51,215 nt of DNA from a virus: positions 1 to 51,215 of the IMG/VR virus record IMGVR_UViG_3300035128_000044. The stretch is one strand, 5' to 3'. A program made the translations under genes and the position numbers. Each line of letters begins with the position of its first letter. Positions within the stretch are counted from its first letter, which is position 1. Positions 27,443 to 36,094 of the stretch are shown here, piece by piece. The notes under the pieces are model-generated. The model ran no database searches. It had not been told where the DNA came from and saw nothing but the letters and a program-made list of their open reading frames with translations.

Positions 27443-27709
27443 ATGAAACGAACCAAAAAAGCAAGTACTACTAAAACTAAAGTTGAAAAACCTTCGGAAC
27501 AAATTAAGATTATCGTTCCACGGGAGGAAAGACTAATTGCTATTACTAAGCTATGCTCTGCGATAGAACTTACAGCAAGAGCTTTAAGCCAAGTTCCACA
27601 AGTAACAATATCCAATTGTTGCGTAACAAGTACTGAGAAAACTCCGGGTATTGAAATTGCAACTATGGATGCAGTCGCAAGAACTCATTACGTAGGAGGG
27701 GACGAATAA
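27443..27709 (+). CDS. Small hypothetical protein, first gene of the replication block
   Basis: 88 residues, ATG after GAAAGGAAAAG. The first 15 residues are Lys/Thr-rich (KRTKKASTTKTKV); then a helical section and a short C-terminal part follow. It lies 4 bases before the TOPRIM gene. No family recognised. Confidence 0.65.
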   Translation: MKRTKKASTTKTKVEKPSEQIKIIVPREERLIAITKLCSAIELTARALSQVPQVTISNCCVTSTEKTPGIEIATMDAVARTHYVGGDE

Positions 27710-27713
27710 TAAA

Positions 27714-28589
27714 ATGCCAGTTATAAAATATCAACATCAGAGATTAAATAGAAGTAGTTTGGTTATTATAGATTCAGCCAATGAAATTATTGAAGAATAC
27801 GAAGATGCAGGCTATGATTTAACCTTGCGACAATTGTATTATCAATTTGTGGCAAGAGATATTATTCCCAACAATGATAGGGAGTATAAGAGACTTGGGG
27901 GCATCATCAGCAATGCAAGATTAAATGGATTGATAGATTGGGACGCCATAATAGATAGGACTCGTTATCTAAGGAAAAATTCGCATTGGGAGTCTCCTCG
28001 TGAAATTATTGAGTCCTGTGCTGAGCAGTTCAAAATCGATCTTAGAGAAACACAAAAGGACTATGTCGAAGTCTGGATAGAGAAAGATGCGTTAATAGGT
28101 ATAGTGGATAGTGTTTGTGGACCTCTTGATGTTCCATGCTTTTCCTGTAGAGGTTATGTAAGTCAAAGTGCTATGTGGAGAGCGGCCAAAAGGTTGCTGG
28201 ATAAAGAAGTTTTCCACGATACACATATTTTACACTTAGGGGACCATGACCCAAGCGGTATTGATATGTCGCGTGATATAAAAGAACGTTTACATATGTT
28301 TGGCTCTAAGGTTGAGGTTCATCGAATAGCCTTAAATATGGACCAAGTAAAGGCTCAGAGTCCTCCACCAAATCCAGCTAAAATTACCGATAGCAGATGT
28401 GATTCCTACATTAAACGCTTCGGAACAAAGTCTTGGGAGTTGGATGCCTTGGAACCTTCTTTTTTGGATAATTTAATTACTGGAAGGATTAATTCTTTTA
28501 CGGACCAAGAAGAATTTGAGAATCAACAATTTATTCAAGACGAACACAGACAAACAATTATGCGTATAGCTAATAATATGGAGGAGTAA
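27714..28589 (+). CDS. TOPRIM protein resembling topoisomerase VI subunit A (Topo mini-A-like)
   Basis: 291 residues. The N-terminal part has TLRQLYYQFVARD (37-49), like the 5Y-CAP/winged-helix motif that carries the DNA-breaking tyrosine in Spo11/TopoVI-A; Tyr42 or Tyr43 would be the nucleophile. The TOPRIM domain follows: Glu123 in WIEKDA, and the DxD pair Asp177/Asp179 in LGDHDPSGID. Compact A-subunit homologues without the B ATPase (Topo mini-A) are known from phages and plasmids, and this fits. No B-like subunit is seen here. It could break or relax phage DNA during replication. It is the first large gene of the replication block. Confidence 0.66.
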   Translation: MPVIKYQHQRLNRSSLVIIDSANEIIEEYEDAGYDLTLRQLYYQFVARDIIPNNDREYKRLGGIISNARLNGLIDWDAIIDRTRYLRKNSHWESPREIIESCAEQFKIDLRETQKDYVEVWIEKDALIGIVDSVCGPLDVPCFSCRGYVSQSAMWRAAKRLLDKEVFHDTHILHLGDHDPSGIDMSRDIKERLHMFGSKVEVHRIALNMDQVKAQSPPPNPAKITDSRCDSYIKRFGTKSWELDALEPSFLDNLITGRINSFTDQEEFENQQFIQDEHRQTIMRIANNMEE

Positions 28590-28781
28590 ATGACACCAGA
28601 ACTATACAATTTAGTTCAGGAAACAATATCAGGAGGCTGTATTCTTGACATTAATATTATAAATGACTCCGACTTTATTGATTACATGAATGCTATAGAC
28701 TCTATTGAAAAGATTACTTCTAAACAATTAGTAGCAAAATGTATTATTGACTTTCAAAGATTTGAGGACTTGAGAAATTAA
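28590..28781 (+). CDS. Small acidic hypothetical protein
   Basis: 63 residues starting right after the TOPRIM stop, with GGAGGAG as ribosome site. Acidic, helical (NDSDFIDYMNAIDSIEK). No family recognised. Confidence 0.6.
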   Translation: MTPELYNLVQETISGGCILDINIINDSDFIDYMNAIDSIEKITSKQLVAKCIIDFQRFEDLRN

Positions 28782-28799
28782 ATATAAAGGGAAAGAAAA

Positions 28800-28988
28800 A
28801 TGAGTTTTAGAAAAACAAAAGCAGGAGTTACAATATGTCCATTTTTCACTTGGACATCCGAGAATATAGGCGAAATGTGCAAAAGTGAAAGTCACGAAGA
28901 CGATGTGAACCTAACCCATTGTACACATAAGGATAATCCAGACCACCTTGAAGGAAATTGTACAATAAAGAATTGCCCCTTATTATGA
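28800..28988 (+). CDS. Small cysteine-rich protein, possible metal binder
   Basis: 62 residues with six cysteines (ICPFF, EMCKS, THCTH, NCTIKNCPLL), spaced like a small metal-binding fold. It overlaps the start of the DNA polymerase gene by ATGA, so the two are coupled. The polymerase carries its own putative Fe-S cluster, so a direct link is possible but unproven. Confidence 0.62.
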   Translation: MSFRKTKAGVTICPFFTWTSENIGEMCKSESHEDDVNLTHCTHKDNPDHLEGNCTIKNCPLL

Positions 28989-31597
28989 TTGAGTTCAAAA
29001 GACATTCTGAGTGTGATAAATGTTTGTTGTGCCAATCGGCAAAGAATTCAGGACTTCCGACACGAGCACTTACACAGACCCTCGGCCCAACCAAAGAGAG
29101 AGCGGTCTTATTTGTAGGACAAAGCCCTGGACATAATGAAGATGTCCAGGCTTGCTCTTTCGTTGGATTTTCTGGGAAATTAGTAGAGGGTATGTGTAAA
29201 GCTTCAAAGTTAAGTATATATGCAGACATATATCTCGCCAATGCTTGTCGATGTAAACCTCCGCAGGGTGCTAATGAATCCCAATCTCAAATACGAGCTT
29301 GTCGTGAGTATTTAGTAGAGGATGTCGCTATATTGCAACAGTATTATAAGGAAGTAATTATCTTTGCTTTGGGAGCTAAAGCTTGTTATAGTACTCTTAA
29401 TATTAGTTCTTTGAATGAGACTCTTAAAAAACAAGGCAATTATAGTCCAGTATTGGGCAAGGTTCGGGTATTTGCTACATTTCATCCAGCAATGCTTGCT
29501 CCACATAGAAAACCAGGTTTAATTAGAGCCGTAGAAACTCACTTCTCTTTGCTAATCAGATATTTACAGGGTCGTTTTATTCCTAACAGTATTGAAGTAA
29601 CGCCGGAAGTATGTGGGGGTATACCCACTAAGACACCTGCGGAGGTTACGCTTGATATTGAAACATATGGTATTCTTTCGGGGCAGGAGCAGACTGTTTT
29701 TCATCCGATTAAATCAAAAGAAATAGATGGTATAGATTTTATTAATCAAGTCAAAACAGTCGGGTTTGGCTGGAGAGAGAATGGGAAAAAACTAAGAACT
29801 CCTTTATATTTATTCAAGTATAAAAGTCATAGGAATAGAATTCGGAGATGGTTAAGATTTATATCTCTAAACAATATTTTATGTGTTGGACAGAATATAA
29901 AGTTTGACCTTCTCTATTTAAGATATTGTGGCGATGCTGAGATACCTTATTGGATTGACCCCCGCAGGTTGAGGGTAGATGATACTCTTATTATGAGTTT
30001 TCTTCTATTTGAGCAACAACCTGAAAAAGGATTGAAGGAACTTTCAACCTTATTCGGTATTGCAGACTATTCCACTTCGGAAGTCACTGGAAAACATGGA
30101 AACGCTAAGTCTATACATGACCCGAAGTTACATTACTACCAATCACTTGATAATGCAGCAACATTAATTCTATATGAGGAGTTAAAACGTAGAATATTAG
30201 AAAAGTATGGACCGAATTCACCAAAGTTGTCACCTCTTAGTGCTTGGTGTCGTAACATGATTGTTTGGGACTGTGTTGACTTGGAAGCGAATGGTAGTGC
30301 ATTAAAGATACCGGAACTTCAAAAGTTTCACGACAAAGAAATTGATAATTGTAAGAAACTAAGGGAAGTATCGGAAAAATTTACTGGGATAAAACTTGCC
30401 GGAACTGGTTCGGATGCCCCGCTAAGACAACTTATGATGGATTGTGCAACAGAACTGCAAATAGGAGATAAAATTGAATGGACTAAAACAGGAAACATTT
30501 CGATTGGTATTGAAAATGTAAATCTTGTTAAGTCCGAAGTAAAGAAGCAAAAACTTTTCAAAAGTCGAAGCCTTAATATTAAAACTATTTCTCTCCTTCA
30601 TCAGTATAAAAAACGGTCAAAAATCACATCGACATATACGGGGCCATTATTAAATACTCCAAGGAAAGGTATTGTTACTCGGAATGGTGACATAGGCATT
30701 GTTTATCCTTCTTGGTATCCTGTTCCTTTATATGCCAGTAGAGGAGGAAGCAGTGATGATAAGTCTGGGGGGCAGATTCAAGGCAGATTTTCTTGTAAAG
30801 GCCCAGCCAGACAAACAGAGCCTAAAAGTATTAGGAAAGCTTCCCGGTCAAGATGGCCTAATGGAACATTGGTTGAATGTGACATGGCAGCAGACCATTT
30901 AAGGATGGCGGCTTTGCTGTCCGGCGATCCAATACTGCTCGAAGTTTATAACGATGAAACAAAAAGCCTGCATCACGAAACAGCGTTGACAATTTTTCCA
31001 GACGAACCTCGTGACGAATCGCCGGAAGCATTTAAGGAGCGGGAACCAGACAAATATAAACTTGGAAAGACTCTTAACTTTTTAATGATTTTTAGGGGTG
31101 GTCCAGAAGCATTCCAGAGAACAGCTTTGCAGGATTGTGGAATTGAGATTGGATTACATTTCTGTAGAAACGCTATAGATTCCTGGTTCAAAAAATATAA
31201 TGTGTACAAACAATGGCAGGATAGGATGATCCGGCTGGCCGCCGATAAGGGCTATCTTGAGATTCCTACTGGATGGTCTCGTACATTTGGTAGGGGCATG
31301 GCCAATATAGAGGGGCAAGTGGGGGAAGTATTAAACTTTCTCCACCAAGCCCCTTGTGCTCAGCTAACACAGTCGTGCCATTATAAAATAAAACATGAAT
31401 TTCTAAATAAAGATTACAAGAGTTTAATTGTATTAAATATTTATGATGCTCTCTTCAAAGATTCACCTGCGGAGGAAGAGGAAGCAACTACAAAAATTTT
31501 ATTTGATACAATGAATAATCCACCATTACTCCCAATATTCGAGCAATGGACAGAACATAAGGTAAAGTGGGCCGCAGAACTTAAGAGGTATAAATAA
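28985..31597 (+). CDS. DNA polymerase: Fe-S uracil-DNA glycosylase, 3'-5' exonuclease and family A polymerase in one chain
   Basis: 870 residues from the ATG at 28985. Residues ~1-195 match family 4/5 uracil-DNA glycosylases: N-terminal CDKC, GQSPGHNED...FVGFSGKL, NACRCKPP and HPAM. A DnaQ-type exonuclease follows (~200-385): LDIETYG, NIKFDLL and YQSLD. The polymerase part has motif A ECDMAADHLR (Asp633), motif B KLGKTLNFLMIF and motif C NIYDAL (Asp821). The steric-gate Glu of motif A appears to be His638, and the Glu after the motif C Asp is Ala. Such UDG-PolA fusions are known in some phages. It would copy the genome and remove or sense uracil. Confidence 0.85.
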   Translation: MIEFKRHSECDKCLLCQSAKNSGLPTRALTQTLGPTKERAVLFVGQSPGHNEDVQACSFVGFSGKLVEGMCKASKLSIYADIYLANACRCKPPQGANESQSQIRACREYLVEDVAILQQYYKEVIIFALGAKACYSTLNISSLNETLKKQGNYSPVLGKVRVFATFHPAMLAPHRKPGLIRAVETHFSLLIRYLQGRFIPNSIEVTPEVCGGIPTKTPAEVTLDIETYGILSGQEQTVFHPIKSKEIDGIDFINQVKTVGFGWRENGKKLRTPLYLFKYKSHRNRIRRWLRFISLNNILCVGQNIKFDLLYLRYCGDAEIPYWIDPRRLRVDDTLIMSFLLFEQQPEKGLKELSTLFGIADYSTSEVTGKHGNAKSIHDPKLHYYQSLDNAATLILYEELKRRILEKYGPNSPKLSPLSAWCRNMIVWDCVDLEANGSALKIPELQKFHDKEIDNCKKLREVSEKFTGIKLAGTGSDAPLRQLMMDCATELQIGDKIEWTKTGNISIGIENVNLVKSEVKKQKLFKSRSLNIKTISLLHQYKKRSKITSTYTGPLLNTPRKGIVTRNGDIGIVYPSWYPVPLYASRGGSSDDKSGGQIQGRFSCKGPARQTEPKSIRKASRSRWPNGTLVECDMAADHLRMAALLSGDPILLEVYNDETKSLHHETALTIFPDEPRDESPEAFKEREPDKYKLGKTLNFLMIFRGGPEAFQRTALQDCGIEIGLHFCRNAIDSWFKKYNVYKQWQDRMIRLAADKGYLEIPTGWSRTFGRGMANIEGQVGEVLNFLHQAPCAQLTQSCHYKIKHEFLNKDYKSLIVLNIYDALFKDSPAEEEEATTKILFDTMNNPPLLPIFEQWTEHKVKWAAELKRYK

Positions 31598-31765
31598 ATG
31601 AGTATTCAAAAAACACATAAGCTAAATGGTGTTCACTCTCTTTGTGGAAAAAAAGTTTTATCCTGCATTACTACATCTAAAATAGAGGATGTAAATTGTA
31701 TAAGATGTTTAAGAAAATTTAATAAAGAGGAGCAAAGTAATGCCAATTCCAAGAAAAACCGATAA
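31598..31765 (+). CDS. Small cysteine-containing protein, possible zinc finger
   Basis: 55 residues, ATG directly after the polymerase stop. Cysteines occur in SLCGKK, LSCITT and NCIRCL (CxxC), enough for a small zinc site. It overlaps the next gene by 26 bases in another frame, so it is a less secure call, but both the start context and the composition are coding-like. Confidence 0.5.
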   Translation: MSIQKTHKLNGVHSLCGKKVLSCITTSKIEDVNCIRCLRKFNKEEQSNANSKKNR

Positions 31766-32321
31766 GTACTATCGTTATAACATCCCAAATGTGGTAACGG
31801 TACAAATTGACACTCGTGAACAGATTCCTATGCTGTTCCCGGAGTTGATTAAAATAGGGGACCCAGAACTTACGTACAACAGCTTGCCGATTGGAGTCAA
31901 GGTCGAAAAAGCAAAGCTCGACTATGGTGACTATAGGCTAAAGGAGTACCCAGATATTTGTGTGTTTGAACGGAAAGCATCCCAACTGGAGCTTTACAAA
32001 AACATGAACGAAAGTCGGGATCGAATCCGTCAAGCTAAGGCGTTCAGAAAATTAGCTACTCAATGTAAATTCCCCTATCTGTTAATTGAATGTTCTCCAG
32101 CTGAATTACTGGCTAACGATGCTCGGGTAAAAAATCCAGAATTGTTGGTACATCGAATCAGTCTTGCTATTGCTAAATATAACCTTCGGGCTTTATTTAT
32201 CCCTTGGCGTAGTCGAGATGCAAATATTAGACGGAAAGTTGGTTGCTTAATGATTCACTTAATGCTTGGATGTGTTCTACAAGAATCGTTTGATGTTCCC
32301 CCCGTTTTATTAGAGGAGTAA
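31740..32321 (+). CDS. ERCC4/XPF-family nuclease
   Basis: 193 residues. The XPF-type nuclease core is complete: DTREQ (24-28), LDYGDY (60-65) and the FERKAS motif (76-81, the ERK catalytic triad). Such enzymes cut branched or 3'-flap DNA and recombination intermediates. There is no helicase or HhH domain, so it is a single-domain phage version. It follows the polymerase and fits replication repair or resolution of branched phage DNA before packaging. Confidence 0.85.
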   Translation: MPIPRKTDKYYRYNIPNVVTVQIDTREQIPMLFPELIKIGDPELTYNSLPIGVKVEKAKLDYGDYRLKEYPDICVFERKASQLELYKNMNESRDRIRQAKAFRKLATQCKFPYLLIECSPAELLANDARVKNPELLVHRISLAIAKYNLRALFIPWRSRDANIRRKVGCLMIHLMLGCVLQESFDVPPVLLEE

Positions 32322-32323
32322 TT

Positions 32324-32725
32324 ATGGATTATGACTTAAATAATTTTGAAGATGCTGTTGAGAAAGCAAAAAGCAAAGGTAAAATAGTAATAGAACCCTT
32401 GGAGAATGAATTACAAATAGATATAGATTCCAAAGAGCAATATATCTTATTTGCTACTCGAATGAAGGAATTAAACGAAAACTTCCATTGTATCTTTCAT
32501 TCCAAGGAGCTACCGTCCCAAGGGGGAGATTGGCGTAAGCATATTTACTTAAAATTAGCGGTAGACACTCCTATTCTCGAAAGAACAGCTCTTCAACTTT
32601 TTCTCGGGTCGGACCCGGTAAAGGAATATCTTTCCCTGTGCCTCGTTCAAATAGGGGACCCTCATCCAATCCTAATGTTTGAGAACCTGGACTTTACTGG
32701 ATGGGGAAAAAATTTATCAAAATAA
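32324..32725 (+). CDS. Hypothetical protein of the replication block
   Basis: 133 residues, mixed alpha/beta, with GGAG upstream of the ATG. No diagnostic motif. It is the last gene before a strong promoter and a short untranslated stretch. Confidence 0.6.
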   Translation: MDYDLNNFEDAVEKAKSKGKIVIEPLENELQIDIDSKEQYILFATRMKELNENFHCIFHSKELPSQGGDWRKHIYLKLAVDTPILERTALQLFLGSDPVKEYLSLCLVQIGDPHPILMFENLDFTGWGKNLSK

Positions 32726-32738
32726 ATAAAAAATAGTA

Positions 32739-32767
32739 TTGACAATGAATAGTATATATGCTATAAT
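32739..32767 (+). promoter_or_regulatory. Consensus sigma70 promoter
   Basis: TTGACA at 32739-32744 and TATAAT at 32762-32767 with a 17-base spacer: both hexamers are exact consensus, the best promoter in the window. It drives a ~160-base transcript that ends at the terminator at 32892-32934, then possibly the genes from 32954. Confidence 0.85.
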
Positions 32768-32774
32768 TAAGGTA

Positions 32775-32879
32775 ATGGAAGAACAAGGATATGACGGAAC
32801 TAAAATCATATCTTTTGACAACTGCATAACGCATAAAAGGAGTTCGACAGTCAACCTTACTTCTTCCACTTTTTTTTAA
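32775..32879 (+). CDS. Possible 34-residue leader peptide on a short RNA
   Basis: ATG at 32775, with AAGG upstream, stop at 32877-32879. It begins almost at the predicted transcription start. The product is Ser/Thr-rich at the C terminus and resembles nothing known. The ORF lies between a consensus promoter and a terminator, so the unit may be a small RNA, an attenuator or a leader peptide gene. Coding status is uncertain. Confidence 0.35.
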   Translation: MEEQGYDGTKIISFDNCITHKRSSTVNLTSSTFF

Positions 32880-32891
32880 CCTCCGCAGATT

Positions 32892-32934
32892 GGGAGTCAT
32901 GCTGGCAGCCGCCTCTTGGCTCCCGTCGTTTTTT
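32892..32934 (+). terminator. Terminator or attenuator of the short leader RNA
   Basis: GGGAGTCA (32892-32899) pairs with TGGCTCCC (32917-32924) over 8 positions including one G-U, then GTCGTTTTTT. One copy of CCTCCGCA (32880-32887) lies just upstream. Confidence 0.7.
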
Positions 32935-32953
32935 AACCAGAAAGGGAAATCAA

Positions 32954-33238
32954 ATGGGCTTTATGAGACGTGTACGAAAATCACTACAAGAGGGTCAAGG
33001 CCAAGACCCCGAACCCGTTTACCTCTTTTATCCTGACAAAGAAAAAGCAGGTGACATAGTTCATGCAATCCTTCAAAACGTTCCTTTCGATATAAACGTC
33101 AAAATTGTTACTGACGATAAATTGTGCAAACGCATTGGAGAAGGTATAACTAATGCAATCGCTACAAAACAACATAGTGTCATGGAAGGTTCAAAAGAAA
33201 AAGGATTAATAATCTTACCGGAGGATTTTAGAAAATGA
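32954..33238 (+). CDS. Small hypothetical protein
   Basis: 94 residues, ATG preceded by AAAGGGAAA. Basic N terminus, then a compact alpha/beta pattern (YLFYPDKEKAGDIVHAILQN). Ends in ATGA overlap with the next gene. No family recognised. Confidence 0.62.
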   Translation: MGFMRRVRKSLQEGQGQDPEPVYLFYPDKEKAGDIVHAILQNVPFDINVKIVTDDKLCKRIGEGITNAIATKQHSVMEGSKEKGLIILPEDFRK

Positions 33239-33399
33239 TTAAAGAATCTTTTTACTGGACAATTGCTTTTTATAAGAAACTATTTAATCTTAGAAAAACC
33301 AAATCTGCTAAAGCTATTTTTACTCTTGTAGCAGTCTTCACTTTTCCCATTGATTTTGTATTGGACATAATAAGAAGAAGTAGAGGGTTTTGGAAATGA
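33235..33399 (+). CDS. Small membrane protein
   Basis: 54 residues, coupled to the genes on both sides by ATGA overlaps. Residues 26-46 (KAIFTLVAVFTFPIDFVLDI) form one hydrophobic span, with basic residues on both sides. Function unknown. Confidence 0.62.
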   Translation: MIKESFYWTIAFYKKLFNLRKTKSAKAIFTLVAVFTFPIDFVLDIIRRSRGFWK

Positions 33400-33743
33400 T
33401 TCAACCAAATAAAAATATCAACAGGAGTACTTTTCAGAGACTTCAATCAGAAGCTTATGAGAGATTTCGAATAAACTTATTTAATGCTATTCAACAAAAG
33501 CTTAATGATTATGAAATGGGCTGGAAAGAATTAGCTCAGATGCTTAGCACTAATAGTGTGTATGAGGAATTCTTAAAAGTAGACAAGGACTCTGGTTTAC
33601 TAAGAATGATAACCGGGGATGAGCTTAAAGCTAAACTGGGGGACGACCCACTAACTTTGGAGGAACTTAACATGATAGCCAGTTGCTTCTCCTGTGATAT
33701 TCAAATTATATTTAAGCCCCGTTATCCTTACACGTGCACATAA
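33396..33743 (+). CDS. Hypothetical protein, possibly DNA-binding
   Basis: 115 residues from the ATG at 33396 (ATGA overlap with the previous gene). It has a long helix followed by a WKELAQML...LTLEELNMIASCF pattern that faintly resembles an Xre-type helix-turn-helix. It could be a regulator. No firm family. It is the last gene before a strong promoter. Confidence 0.5.
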   Translation: MIQPNKNINRSTFQRLQSEAYERFRINLFNAIQQKLNDYEMGWKELAQMLSTNSVYEEFLKVDKDSGLLRMITGDELKAKLGDDPLTLEELNMIASCFSCDIQIIFKPRYPYTCT

Positions 33744-33752
33744 AATTTATTC

Positions 33753-33781
33753 TTGACATCGAATAAAGCTTATGTTATAAT
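33753..33781 (+). promoter_or_regulatory. Sigma70 promoter of the recombination operon
   Basis: TTGACA at 33753-33758 and TATAAT at 33776-33781, 17-base spacer. The ATG of the Rad50-like gene lies 23 bases downstream after GAAAGGA. Confidence 0.82.
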
Positions 33782-33803
33782 ATAACTATTGAAAGGAAAA
33801 GAA

Positions 33804-35072
33804 ATGAAAATAGTAAAACTAACCGCAGAGAATTATAAAAGATTATCAGCCGTAGAAATCACCCCCGAAGGAAATTTAGTTCTGATAACTGGCAAGAATG
33901 AAGTTGGTAAAAGCAGTGTTCTTGATGCGATAACTGCCGCTCTATGCGGTGGACGCAATTTGCCGAAGGAGCCTATAAAACAAGGGGAGCATCGAGCTTC
34001 TATTGTTGTAGATATGGGCGACTATACCGTGACACGTAAATTCTTCGGCGAAAGAACTACCCTTAAGGTAGAACAAAAAGGGGAACTTACTTCAAAAATT
34101 TCAAGACCTCAAGAATTTCTTGACTCGATTGTCGGAAATATTTCATTTGATCCATTAGCTTTTTCCAAAATGCAGGAATCCGAGCAACGGAAATTAATTA
34201 TGGGTTTTGTCGGACTGGACCTAAGGGACCTCGACAAAAAGATTGAGGAAATAAAAGCCAGACGTTCTGAAATCCGCAAAGAGAAGGATATTGCTGAAAC
34301 CTTTGCAATGACGATAGAATACACGCCGGACATGCCCAATGAGGAGATTAAACTTGATGATTTATTTGCTGAAAAAAAATCTATCGAGGAATTCAATACA
34401 AAAGCAAATGAATCAAATTCACATCGAACATTATTAATTCAAAATTATAATAATATAGCTAATAATGCGAAGGAAACCGCCGCAGAGATTCAGCGATTAA
34501 CTGAAAAGCTTAAGAACCAACAAATACAGTGTACAGAAATTAAAGAGGAACTCGACCGTACCCCTGTTACTTCTCTGAAAAATATAAATGAGATAGAATC
34601 AAAAATAGTTAGCATCGGAGCCACTAACGAAAAAATAAAAAATAATCGTGACAAGAAAAACTACCAAAAACAAGTTGATACCCTTGCGGAGGAATATTCC
34701 AGCTTAGGTCAAAGCATTAAAGACATTGAGTTTGAAAAAGCTAAAAGGATGACCGACGCCAAAATGCCTATCGCTGGTTTAACCATTGCCGAAGATGGCC
34801 TCAGATTCAACAACATTCCTCTAAGCCAAGTAAATGATGCAAACAAAATAAAGATAAGCGTTGCAATTGGTATGGCAATGAACCCAAAGCTTAAAGTTCT
34901 TCGTGTTAATGGCAATGACCTTGATACAGCCAACTTGAAAGCTCTTGGGGAAATGGTCGCGGACAAGGACTACCAAATATGGGTGGAAAAAATAGATGAA
35001 TCCGGCAAGCTTGGTTTCGTTATCGAAGACGGGACCTTAACAGCTGATAAAACTGCGGAGGAACAAAAATGA
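33804..35072 (+). CDS. Rad50/SbcC/RecF-like SMC ATPase
   Basis: 422 residues. N-terminal LTAENYKRLSAVEITP and Walker A GKNEVGKSS (30-38) are typical of RecF/Rad50-type ATPases. A coiled-coil section (about 190-310) with no visible zinc hook follows, then a C-terminal lobe. The shortness and missing hook suggest a minimal Rad50/SbcC-like protein. It is coupled to the PD-(D/E)XK nuclease by ATGA, so the two probably form an ATPase-nuclease pair acting on DNA ends. A TGCGGAGG copy lies 8 bases before the next ATG and serves as its ribosome site. Confidence 0.82.
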   Translation: MKIVKLTAENYKRLSAVEITPEGNLVLITGKNEVGKSSVLDAITAALCGGRNLPKEPIKQGEHRASIVVDMGDYTVTRKFFGERTTLKVEQKGELTSKISRPQEFLDSIVGNISFDPLAFSKMQESEQRKLIMGFVGLDLRDLDKKIEEIKARRSEIRKEKDIAETFAMTIEYTPDMPNEEIKLDDLFAEKKSIEEFNTKANESNSHRTLLIQNYNNIANNAKETAAEIQRLTEKLKNQQIQCTEIKEELDRTPVTSLKNINEIESKIVSIGATNEKIKNNRDKKNYQKQVDTLAEEYSSLGQSIKDIEFEKAKRMTDAKMPIAGLTIAEDGLRFNNIPLSQVNDANKIKISVAIGMAMNPKLKVLRVNGNDLDTANLKALGEMVADKDYQIWVEKIDESGKLGFVIEDGTLTADKTAEEQK

Positions 35073-36094
35073 ATTTCGATAATCTAAATCTACTACCTAT
35101 GGCATGTCGCCAATCCACAATATCCTGTGCTTTACATTGTCCCCGCAAATGGTTCTGTCAATATAGACTTGGCATCACTCTTCGAGGTGGGGAACGAAAA
35201 GACTCTGCAAATCTTGGAACAGTATATCATAAATTCCAACAGCTTGGCCCCGGAAAAGAAAACGAAGTAAAAAAATGGGTTATGGATTGGCAGAAGGAAC
35301 TAATGGCTCAAGTCGATAAAGGAGAGGATTTAGATGGAAACATTCTTCATACCGCAACCCTGCTTACAGATTTATACAACAAAGCCTTAGTTATGGCCAA
35401 AATATTTTGGAAGAGATTTCCACAACCTTCTTATTTCAAAGTTTTAGGTTCCGAGATTCATCATAAAACTTATGTCGCTGGGTTGATGCTGGAAGGAACT
35501 ATTGATAAGCTTTTACTAAATACACAAGATAATCGTATTTGGATACGGGACCATAAATCTACCGGGGATACGATCGAAAAAGTATTTGCCGGAATTTCTT
35601 GGTCACTTCAAGGACGAATTTATAGGATAATCACTATGGATTATCTCAGAAAAGTTCTCGGAATGGAGGCCGTGGCAAGCGGATTTATTCTCGATGGAAT
35701 AATGTTCCCCGGCATAAAACTTTGCAAAACCGATATTAAAAATGCTAAAAGTTGGAATGTGTCCGAAGAAGAAGCATACCTCCGCAGGGTTGAAGAGTGG
35801 TATGACGATCAAATGGAAGCTGCTATTCGTTCCCGAAGTATGATGTTTAATGAGCCACTCTATCCCGATGAATTGCGAACTGATTTGGGTATGATGAAAC
35901 ATTTGGAAAGCTTAGGAAATCACCCAAAAGCTTACCGAAGAGACGAGTCCCGAAATTCTTGTTTTGTTTACAAGAAAACTTGTATATATCACGATTTATG
36001 TGAAACAAGTCCTGAGCAATGGGACGGTTTGTTTGGTACCAAGTATAGGATTGAAAAACCTGCGGAGGAAACTGAAAATGAAGAGAAGAATTAA
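35069..36094 (+). CDS. PD-(D/E)XK nuclease with Cas4/RecB-like features
   Basis: 341 residues. The nuclease core has an N-terminal GTVYHK helix (His54), Asp146 in GTIDKLL and the DHK motif at 161-163. Cysteines at 20, 24 and 30, and a C-terminal cluster (CVYKKTCIYHDLC), resemble the Fe-S site of Cas4/AddB-type nucleases. It probably resects DNA ends together with the upstream ATPase. The C terminus overlaps the next gene. Confidence 0.8.
   Translation: MNFDNLNLLPMACRQSTISCALHCPRKWFCQYRLGITLRGGERKDSANLGTVYHKFQQLGPGKENEVKKWVMDWQKELMAQVDKGEDLDGNILHTATLLTDLYNKALVMAKIFWKRFPQPSYFKVLGSEIHHKTYVAGLMLEGTIDKLLLNTQDNRIWIRDHKSTGDTIEKVFAGISWSLQGRIYRIITMDYLRKVLGMEAVASGFILDGIMFPGIKLCKTDIKNAKSWNVSEEEAYLRRVEEWYDDQMEAAIRSRSMMFNEPLYPDELRTDLGMMKHLESLGNHPKAYRRDESRNSCFVYKKTCIYHDLCETSPEQWDGLFGTKYRIEKPAEETENEEKN

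Noticed and set aside
34481-34486. Further degenerate copies of the octamer (for example near 18620, 39091, 41040, 46823)
   Set aside because: One mismatch each (such as AGCGGAGG or TGCGGAGT); counted as background, not as members of the family.
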